A DNA stretch of 64,000 nt from NCBI GenBank assembly GCA_025603075.1, contig MU626330.1:32050-96049 (forward strand), written 5' to 3'. Source of the DNA: Neoconidiobolus thromboides FSU 785 (taxonomy: Eukaryota > Entomophthoromycota > Entomophthoromycetes > Entomophthorales > Neoconidiobolaceae). Both the position numbers and the translations under genes were made by a program. The notes below the pieces were generated by a model, which did no database searches, was not told the DNA's origin, and worked only from the letters and a program-made list of their open reading frames with translations. Every line of letters begins with the position of its first letter. The first letter of the stretch is position 1. Of the stretch, positions 55,762 to 64,000 are shown piece after piece.

Positions 55762-58700
55762 ATGTATCAGCATTTAGGGGATTGTATAGGAAAGGGAGCT
55801 TTTGGCTCAGTCTATCGTGGGCTTAATATGCAAACGGGTCAAGTGGTAGCAGTCAAACAAATCATGATCTCCCACCTTAACCAAAGTGCAGTGGAATCAA
55901 TTGTAATATAAATTATTGTTCGGAATTTTTTATTATTTTTTTATTAATAGAACATTCGATTTTTTAGGCAGAAATAAGTTTACTGAAAAAATTAAATGTA
56001 AATTAAAACCATTAATTAGTATAAACTATTACTTTAATATTTTTACAAAAAATATAGCACAAAAACATAGTTAAATATTTTGGTCTCTTGAAAACTGATA
56101 CCCATTTGAATATCATTATTGAGTAAATTTACTATTCATACAACTCTAATTTTATGACACAATTCCAAACTAGATATTGTGAAAATGGTTCCTTACAAAG
56201 CATTTATAAACGGTTCGGTAAGTTTCCTGAAAACTTGACCGCTCTGTATATCGCTCAGGTTCTAGAAGGCTTATTGTATCTTCATGACCAGGGGGTTATC
56301 CATCGGGATATCAAAGGTGCCAATATCTTATCCACCAAAGAAGGCTTAGTGAAATTGGCTGATTTTGGAGTATCCACCATAGCTAACGACGATAATGCTG
56401 TGGTGGGTTCGCCGTATTGGAGTAAGTGAATAAGAAATTTAAGAGTTATATGATACTTAATATTTTATAGTGGCACCAGAAGTGATTGAGTTAAACGGAG
56501 CCAAACCTGTTTCAGATATATGGTAGTTATTAATTTTTATTATTGAGAATGAATTTAAATATGTTACTAAGGAGTGTCGGTTGTACAGTGATTGAATTAT
56601 TAGAAGGAAATCCACCATATCATTTTCTTGATCCCATGCCGGCATTATTTAGAATTGTACAGGATGACCACCCACCATTACCTCAGTTTATATCACCGGT
56701 AATAAAACATGGTTTTTTTAATCTACAGAAATGTTAATATGAATTTAAGGTAGTTAGTGACTTTTTATTGCAGTGCTTTCAAAAAGATTTTAATTTAAGG
56801 GTTACAGCTAATAAACTTTTAAAGCATCCTTGGATTCAAAATGCTTCTATAAAGGTAAATAAAATTGTAAAAAGAATAAAATTAAAATTAAAAAAGTTAT
56901 TAGGGAAGAGGTGGGAAAACTCCAAATGGAGTTAATTTCGAAAAGGATATTAAGTTGTTACAGGAATGGAATGAAGCATTAAATGGTACTCATTATAAAT
57001 ATTAGTAGTCAGAGATATGATTTAATGGTTAACTTTATTAGAATCCACTTCTCCACAGAACACCTCTGAAAGTTTAAGGCAGAGACTAAGTCCACTTTAT
57101 ACACAATATAATAGCTTAGATGGTATAAAATTACTTTGAGATATCAGCATTTTTATTTACTCTTAATTTCTATCAGATGACTTTGAACGAATGGTAACAT
57201 CTCCGACCTCAAACTTAAAAGAATTAAATAATTCACCACCAAAAGGGCCACTACAACCTAGAGCCACTCAACTATCTTCGATTCAACCTGAAGAAGAAGA
57301 AGATAATTGGGATGCTGATTTTGATATATCAGGGTCTGATATCAATTTGGACAAAATTAAAAAAGGTAACTATTTTGTTTTATAATTATTACAAAGCGTT
57401 TATTATAATTTACTAGATAATGAAAATGCGGCATCAAGGAAAAACTCTAGTGCCGTGGTTCCCTTTACACCGTTTAAAAGTAAAGAGTTTGATTCAAACA
57501 ATGATATTGATCTGACAGATGCGTTGCAGAGGATGCAGGTAAAGGTTGGTGTTTTATTAGAGTTTCATTTCTAACTCACCTTTGATTCAGGCCAAATCAA
57601 AGAATAAACATGGATTAGATCGACTGCAAGCAAATGTACTACCTCTATTGGCAGAAAAACCTAAAAAAATTGCTACTAATGATCCATTGGCTAAGTATGT
57701 TGAAGAAGAAGCAGAGGATTATTCGGATATTTTCAAAACTGTTAATATAAGTAAATGAGTTTAATATATTGAATAATCTTATATTTATTTAATTACATTA
57801 GGCGGTAGCACCTTAGCTAATGAATTGTTTGGTTCGAATGGAACTATGAATACATCTTTGGTGAGTGCGAATATAAGTGGTTACAAGATTAATTTTTAAT
57901 TAAATTGTATAGAATGGGATTGAAAATTACTTTCAAGATGAAGAAGAAGAAGATATATTTCATGTTTTGGAAGAAGATTTAGAACAGACAGGTGTGCTTA
58001 TATTAGTTTTGAATTGGGAATTTATTAAATCATAAAACTAAAATTCTAGATTTACAAAAGAATATTATAAGGAACAAAAATGCCAAAATAGCAGCTGAAA
58101 TTAAGCAGATCATTAAGTTATTACAGCCTAATCAAGATCCTAATATATTGTTGAATGCTTGTGATAAGCTGGTAAGATCGGTAATAATAATATTATATTG
58201 TAATTTGTAACATTTAATTTCTAGGAGTTAATACTAGTGGAAAACCCGCATTTAAGAAGCAAATTTATTAATTACCATGGTATTTTACCCATCTTAGAGA
58301 TATTGGAAGTGGTCGATTCAGAGCCTATTTTGGTATTGTTACTAAGGATAATTAATTTGGTAATATCATATTCTATAATTTTATTCTAAATTACAACTCT
58401 TATTAAATAATAGATCGTCCACAATAATGTAGAAACTCAAGAAAATTTATGTTTGGTAGGTGGTATTCCAGTGATCATAAGTTTAGCTTCCAAGAGATAC
58501 TCAATGACTATTCGATTGGAGGTGGCTTATTTCATTCGTCAGTTGTGTCACACATCTACCTTCACGCTACAAATGTTTATTTCATGTCGTGGTCTAAAAA
58601 TTTTAGTGGATTTTATTGAAGAGGAGTATTCTTTGTATAAAGATTTGATATGGATTGCTATCAATGGAGTGGCTTCCATATTTGAGTTACAAGTAAAATT

Positions 58701-59949
58701 TAGATTGGTACATTATGTTTAACATATTGATTTATTATCATAGACGCCTACTCCAAAGCATGATTTTTGTCGATTGTTTGCAAAGACTGGATTGTTAGAG
58801 CCTTTATCCTCTGTATTGTTACGTACTTTAGGTGATGAGGATGCTTTGGCTCAAAGATATACATATAAGATTATGGGCTTATTTTTAATATTTTCTCAAG
58901 CGGATTCTTATGTTAAGGAAATGATGGGAACCTCTTTTAATATTGTTCGAAGTAATTTATTTATTATTTATATTTTTGTATATCAATATTTGTATATTTA
59001 GATTTGTTTCATGAAATTAAAATACTGCCTATGGAATTAAAGATGATTGTATTAAAATGTATACGTAATTTATCTATTAATCCTAATACGCTGGATACAT
59101 TACAAAAGGCAAATGCGATTGAAATATTGGTGGAATTATTAATCGAGTCTTTAGATCCAACAAATCCTTTTGGTCAAGCACAAGCAGTAATTATTATTCA
59201 TTGCTCAAAATTATATATTCATTTTATTATAGGAAATGTGTCATCATGTTTTAAACACCATGTTCAATTTATGTCGTATTAATAAACATCGTCAAGAGTT
59301 GGCAGCACAAGCAGGCATCATCCCACACCTTCAACATATTGGTGCATTAAAGTCCCCATTGAAACCATTTGCTATATCGATATTATGTGACATGGCCCAT
59401 GCCGGTAAAGTATGCCGTAGGCTATTAGCAAAGAATAATGGACTGCGTTTCTTTTTAGCTTTGTTGAGTGATCCTAATTGGCAAACAAATGTATTAGAGG
59501 CGATCCTAATTTGGTTACAAGAAGAACCCAGAGAAGTAGAAACTGTTTTATTGGAGTCTAGGAATTTAAATATTATGGTCGATACCTTTGTGTGTACTAG
59601 AAATAACACTGTGTTTGAAGGCTTGATTGGACCTTTGCCTAGAGTCATTAGATTATCACCTAAATTAGCACAAGCCATTAGTTTGAAGTCCAAGTTTATC
59701 AATAAATTGTTGGTAAGGCTAGTCAAACATCCTAAAGCAATAGTAAGGTTGAGTTTATTAAAGATATTGAAGTCTTTATTGGATCAACATTTAATATCAA
59801 AACAAAATCATATAAATCAAAGCAATCAGTTATTAAATGGGAGGTACGATATTCATTCGATTTTATTAGCACTTTCAGAAAATGATCCTGCAGTTTTAGT
59901 AAGGGAAATGGCTAAAGAGATTATTACTCAATTCAGTTCAATCTTTTAA
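55762..59949 (+). CDS. sepH: SepH/Cdc7-type septation-initiation kinase with helical-repeat tail
   Basis: Around 15 exons. The N-terminal protein kinase domain has the glycine loop [12 protein letters not shown], the lysine in VAVKQI, the catalytic loop [14 protein letters not shown] and, across an intron, GSPYW|MAPEVIE. This is the Cdc7 (S. pombe)/SepH (Aspergillus)/plant MAP3K-epsilon group of STE kinases. An acidic linker region ([13 protein letters not shown]) follows and resembles that in family members. From about 58050 to the end, helical ARM/HEAT-like repeats occur (LLNACDKL...[25 protein letters not shown]). In the septation network the kinase acts at spindle pole bodies downstream of the Spg1 GTPase. 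Exons inside the linker are very short. Confidence 0.92.
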
Positions 59950-60035
59950 AATTATTTATTAACTTTAACTTTATTTTATTGTATATTTATTATTTTAATA
60001 AAAAATATACTTATTCTTTTTAATAATAATCATGT

Positions 60036-62188
60036 TTATTCTCCTTCTCTCTTCTTCTTTTTGTGCAGCCATATCTCTTTCAATACCTTCTTTATTTTAT
60101 CTTCGTTTTCACTCAGATTATATTCCGCTAATCCCGATAACAAATCAACTTCTTCTGGTTCATATTTAAAATTGAATGTTGAACAAAAAGCAGCTGTGGA
60201 TGGATCAAAGTCTCCATATCTTTTATTTTTTAATAACGGAATATAAACCACAGTGATATTTAATTCCTCATTGTTTATTATGTTTTTACTTATATAAATA
60301 TTTTGGTCTTCTTCTTGTTGCCATGGATCAAAGCCTACTGGCCATCGTTGATTATTTATCTTTTTAGCATAGTCCGATGCTTTGTTTAACCATGAAGTAT
60401 TCTTTACATCATCTGAGGCATCTACAGCAATAATAACATCAACATCTCTAGCATTTGTCAATAAAGGATAAAATGGTAAGTTATTATCCATCCCAGCATC
60501 CATAAAACTCAGCTGTTCTTGTTTGACTAATGATGCCATTTTTTCATCATCTATACTCTTACTACCCTTAGCTTTCGTTTTATAAAATGGATTATAAAAA
60601 CTTATAGGATTAATTGGATGTATCTTTAACATTTCTTCATAATAGTCTTCTAACATGTCATTATACCATTGATTTATTGATTGTGGTAGATTACCATTTA
60701 TTTCATCAAAAATATGTGCAATTGTTGCACAAAATGCCGACCCAAATAAACCTAAATAAGTTCCTGATTCTACCTCACTTTCATTCGTAATGCTCTTTCC
60801 TGATTCAAATTTTCTTCCTAATCCCCATACTGGTATAAAGAGATCAAATTCGAAACTCCCCATTTCAAATGGCGTAAATTCAAACCATTGAAAATTATTG
60901 TAATCTAATTCAGTATCATGCCTTATTGCTGTATAAATAGGGAAAGGTTCTTTCCCTTCTTTAACGATATTTCTTTGATTACTGAATTTGAGATATCCCC
61001 TATTTAATGTTGATTCTTCGACATTTCCATTATCTGTAACTAATAAACGGGAAGTTAAAAGTGTACCAAATATATCTACCAAAGATAGTGGCACTTCTGA
61101 TTTATATTTACGTATTAGGGCGCTCAATAAAGGTATTGAAACATCTGTTTGCAGCATTTTAAAAAAAGTACTAAAATTAGCTGGATCAACTGTTAATCGA
61201 TGTTTCAGGTGTGATTGAATAAAATCAAAATTCTTATTTCCCACCGTATAATACTGATAGATTAGCCAACAACTACCTGACACCCCAGATACATATGTTA
61301 AACAGTCCCATAACCCCATTTGTTTTATACCTTTTAAACTACCTAATGATGTAATCATTGCTCTATATCCTCCGCCACTAAATTAATATAAATAACACTA
61401 TTACATATATAGTATATAATACTATTTTACCTTCCTGCATATGCTATAGTAGGGATATCTAATGGATTAATTAAATCCTTGTCAACATTGATTAATTTTG
61501 CAAAAGCACGATGAATAGCCTGTCTTCTATTCTTAATAAAGTGTTTTTCATCTTCATTTATTTTATGCTCATTTCTAAAGTATTAACTGATCAGTTTATA
61601 TTAATAATTTAGTATATACCCTAATCACCTAACATTAGCTATTAAGTCCATTTCTGGATTAAGAGTTTTATCTTTACTTATATCTATTATTTGATCGACA
61701 TTGACATCATTCAAGATGATATCAATAAATTGGTTTAAAAACGAATTCAAAATATTTTTCAAATCCAGATTAAAATCTTTTGGCCAATAATTAAGAATCT
61801 CTGTTACTTTCTGCTCCATATCAAGTAGCTGTTCTTTGTTTTCTATAAGCTTTTGATTCGCATCTATCAATATTTTATTAAACTCTTTCGTAACGCTATC
61901 AAAGTTTGGCAACACTTGATCCAAAGCTGGCATCTCTTTAAGTATATTCTTTTGTATCGGTTCAATGTATTCTTCTAAAATTCCTTTATCATTTTTTAAC
62001 TTGCTTTTATTATCTTTTAGATCCTCTAAGTAGATCTTTCTTGTATTGAAATTGTTTCTGTAATAGTAATAGCTAGAACATGCCAAACCAATAACTAAGC
62101 CTAAATTAAATTGATATTATAAGTATCTTATCATTCTTATATAATTACTTTTATTTCTAATGTGCCTAAAATTATTTTTAAAAAACAT
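60036..62188 (-). CDS. cPLA2-like phospholipase/lysophospholipase
   Basis: Four exons. The catalytic lipase part has the nucleophile motif SGVSGSCW with Ser in GVSGS, the preceding GGGYRAM oxyanion loop, and the acid partner in FMDAGMDNNLPFYPLL, as in cytosolic PLA2/fungal PLB catalytic domains. The first exon (62188 to about 62148) gives MFFKNNFRHIRNK and splices into SLVIGLACSSYYYYR: basic residues before a single hydrophobic stretch, which could be a mitochondrial or membrane anchor. A coiled-coil-like region of about 130 residues lies between the anchor and the lipase. The larger secreted PLB signal peptide is absent, so it is intracellular. About 650 residues; the C-terminus is Lys-rich (HKKKKREGE). 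Confidence 0.85.
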
Positions 62189-62292
62189 TTTAAAAGAAAC
62201 ATTTTGATCGAAAATTCATGTATTTTATTTTCAAATAAAAATGACGTCACACTTCAATAAAAGCCTCCATGCAAAACAGGTTAAAAGAATAG

Positions 62293-62955
62293 CTAAGTCA
62301 AAGAGTTTAAATTTGTCAAAATATCAAAATTATAATCGTCGTAAAATAAAGCATGCTGTTGTTGTTGTATACCATTTTGATGTAATTGATAATAGTAATT
62401 ATAGTTGCAATTATTATTATTATTATTATTACTATGCTGATGATTATAATTCATTTCATAAATATCACTATCATAGTTAACATTATAGCTATTACATATA
62501 GCTACTGGTATGCTAGGCGTATTCGGGTTATAGCTGTATAGTGCTGGGTTATAACTCATACTTATGTTGCCACTGCTATTACTATTACTATTAAATAATA
62601 CGGGTGTAGCGGGACTGTGATTGCTATGAGACCTTTGCCTTTCACGCTTCAATTTAGCTCTACGGTTTTGAAACCAAACTTGTACAGCCTGTGGTTTCAT
62701 TTGTAACTGGTTAGCAATACGATTACGCTCTTCGACCTTTGGGTTAGTACATGATTGAAAGTAGCGAATCAAGTATTCACTTTGATGCGTCTTTAAACGA
62801 CTACGTGGTTTTGTAACAATTTCTTCCTTGGTATTGCTTAATAATTGTTCTAATTCTGCACTGTTGAGATCAAAACGACGTGAGGTGGTGGGAAGAGTAT
62901 TTATATTATCAGTATCCTTTGATTCGTATTTAATAATTATACTTTGATTTTCCAT
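62293..62955 (-). CDS. Homeodomain transcription factor
   Basis: Single exon, 220 residues. A typical 60-residue homeodomain spans about 49-108: KPRSRLKTHQSEYLIRYF, then NPKVEERNRIANQL and the recognition helix VQVWFQNRRAKLKRE, with Trp, Phe, Asn and Arg in canonical positions and no TALE insertion. The C-terminal half is rich in Ser, Asn, Tyr and Gln, including Asn and Gln runs, and may be a transactivation region. It is a nuclear DNA-binding protein of unknown target. It lies about 105 bp downstream of the phospholipase start on the same strand. Confidence 0.93.
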   Translation of the reverse strand: MENQSIIIKYESKDTDNINTLPTTSRRFDLNSAELEQLLSNTKEEIVTKPRSRLKTHQSEYLIRYFQSCTNPKVEERNRIANQLQMKPQAVQVWFQNRRAKLKRERQRSHSNHSPATPVLFNSNSNSSGNISMSYNPALYSYNPNTPSIPVAICNSYNVNYDSDIYEMNYNHQHSNNNNNNNCNYNYYYQLHQNGIQQQQHALFYDDYNFDILTNLNSLT

Positions 62956-63563
62956 TCTGGTTTTTTAGTTATCAAGAATGAATCAATGTTATGTTTATAT
63001 AGATTTTATTTCAAGGAAGTGATATTATCAATAATTTAAATTTATGATATTAAATGATTTATATCATTTTTTGTTTATTACTTCCATACTTTACCCTTCA
63101 TTTTTAAAACACATCTATTATTAATAGCACACTTGGAGTGTAATTATGTTATTGAGAATGCAGTTTAATAATTTAAACTTTTAGTTAATATAACAAAGCA
63201 TTACTTCAAGTATTATTTATTACCTTATTTTTAGAGATTTGCTCAAATCTTATTATTTAAGCTTGTACTTATTTTCATAGCTTATAAAATTTATACATAG
63301 TGATACTGATCTTTATCACTAATAACGTTATTTTTAAATAATATTATACATTTTTACTCCTATAATAATCAAATAATCCATGATTTGTATCAAAAATGAA
63401 AAATAAAGTTATACAATTTCAATATTATTACTATGATAATCTTTTCTCCATAATTTAATACTGACTGAGTAACATTACACATTTGTGTTTTAACAAATAA
63501 TGATTTTTTACCAAAAATGAAAAAATTATAAATACATTTTATTGTAATTAACATTAAATTCTA
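62956..63563. other. Intergenic, homeobox promoter side
   Basis: 608 bp, AT-rich, between the homeobox start and the stop of the Pro/Gly-rich gene. No gene or clear site. Confidence 0.5.
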
Positions 63564-64000
63564 TTAATTCGTAAAGTTAAAACCTTCATTAGGCATATAT
63601 AAATTCCCGCTTCCATTATTATTATCAGATGGTGGCTGTTTTCTGTTGTTATTATTTGGTATTTGTTCGGGCTTTGGAGGTGATCCGTTTGAGTTGTTTC
63701 CTTGATCGCCACCAGATGGTGGAGGTGGTGGTAATTCTGATACTTTAGGTCCTACGGGTTCTGCTTTGGAAGGATCAGAAGGAGGAGCGTTTTGATCTTT
63801 TGGTGGTGGTCCGTTAGGAGAACCTTGATCAGAAGGAGGAGGCCCTGAAGGAGGACCGTTTTGTCCATTTGGTGGTCCTTGATTAGGTGATGGGCCCTGA
63901 TCCAATGGTGGTCCTTGATTAGGTGGTGGGCCATTTGGTGGTCCTTGATTAGGTGGTGGGCCATTTGGTGGTCCTTGATTAGGTGGTGGGCCATTTGGTG
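63564..64000 (-). CDS. Pro/Gly/Gln/Asn-rich repeat protein (C-terminal part)
   Basis: Partial; the gene continues past the right edge. The C-terminal 145 residues are low complexity: repeats of PNQGPPNGPP near the edge, then SDQGSPNGPPPKDQN, a Pro run, and an Asn-rich end finishing YMPNEGFNFTN. The frame at 63564-64000 is the one that keeps the Pro-Gly pattern after the tandem repeats end, and it is chosen over an overlapping frame that reads HHLIKD repeats. Such tails occur in cell-wall or RNA-binding proteins; without the rest no function is assigned. GC is much higher than in the neighbours. Confidence 0.6.
   Translation of the reverse strand, partial: PNGPPPNQGPPNGPPPNQGPPNGPPPNQGPPLDQGPSPNQGPPNGQNGPPSGPPPSDQGSPNGPPPKDQNAPPSDPSKAEPVGPKVSELPPPPPSGGDQGNNSNGSPPKPEQIPNNNNRKQPPSDNNNGSGNLYMPNEGFNFTN
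63908..64000. repeat. 30-bp tandem repeat
   Basis: At least three near-identical units of 30 bp (GGTGGTCCTTGATTAGGTGG + TGGGCCATTT) encode the decapeptide PNQGPPNGPP in the gene's frame; the array continues beyond the window. Confidence 0.9.

Overview
The window is nuclear DNA of a eukaryote, most likely an AT-rich early-diverging fungus; Mucoromycota fits best but this is inference. Genes have short introns (about 40-90 bp) with GT...TTTAG borders and lie densely on both strands. The gene set is fungal: a Zn2Cys6 regulator, a Chs5 exomer scaffold, fused Egt1, a SepH/Cdc7 septation kinase, a type I metacaspase and a UPF0662 protein. About 27 protein genes are supported. No rRNA, tRNA or CRISPR was recognised.

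Layout. 1-8.6 kb: housekeeping block with a YchF/OLA1-like ATPase (runs off the left edge), the Cwf18/CCDC12 splicing factor, an insulin-degrading-enzyme-type M16 protease, a quinone-oxidoreductase-like MDR protein and a short Chs5. 9-16 kb: cytochrome P450 and a divergent Zn2Cys6 regulator with 2.3 kb between them. 16.5-21.5 kb: three tandem copies of an eight-TM protein resembling bacterial TspO/tryptophan-rich sensory proteins; the middle copy has TAG in place of a conserved Trp codon. 22-31 kb: metacaspase, an orphan seven-TM protein, a 3.2 kb gene-poor stretch, and ergothioneine synthase Egt1. 31-39 kb: COG2 and VPS52, both vesicle-tethering subunits, head to tail, then a divergent UPF0662 gene. 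39-42.6 kb: repeat-rich stretch with a small unknown gene. 42.6-55 kb: PP2A methylesterase, Luc7, Rpn7, Sec2, an unknown gene, mitochondrial branched-chain aminotransferase, ribosomal P1. 55.7-64 kb: SepH-type kinase with helical-repeat tail, a cPLA2-like phospholipase, a homeobox gene and the C-terminus of a Pro/Gly-rich repeat protein.

Two non-coding repeat families stand out. One is a roughly 100-bp MITE-like element (core ends TGGGGATGT...ACACTCCCA, flanked by TA) with nine recognisable copies and two decayed fragments, all between 9 and 42.1 kb and all but absent from the housekeeping blocks. The other is a single 188-bp near-palindrome at 40678-40865 with 33-bp terminal inverted repeats ending in TA. 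Both look like non-autonomous Tc1/mariner-type elements. Several genes belong to common themes (Golgi/endosome tethering and exocytosis: COG2, VPS52, SEC2, CHS5; splicing: CCDC12, LUC7), but nothing shows that they are co-regulated. No clear new defence or biosynthetic system was found; the tandem TspO-like array and the repeat families are the most unusual content.
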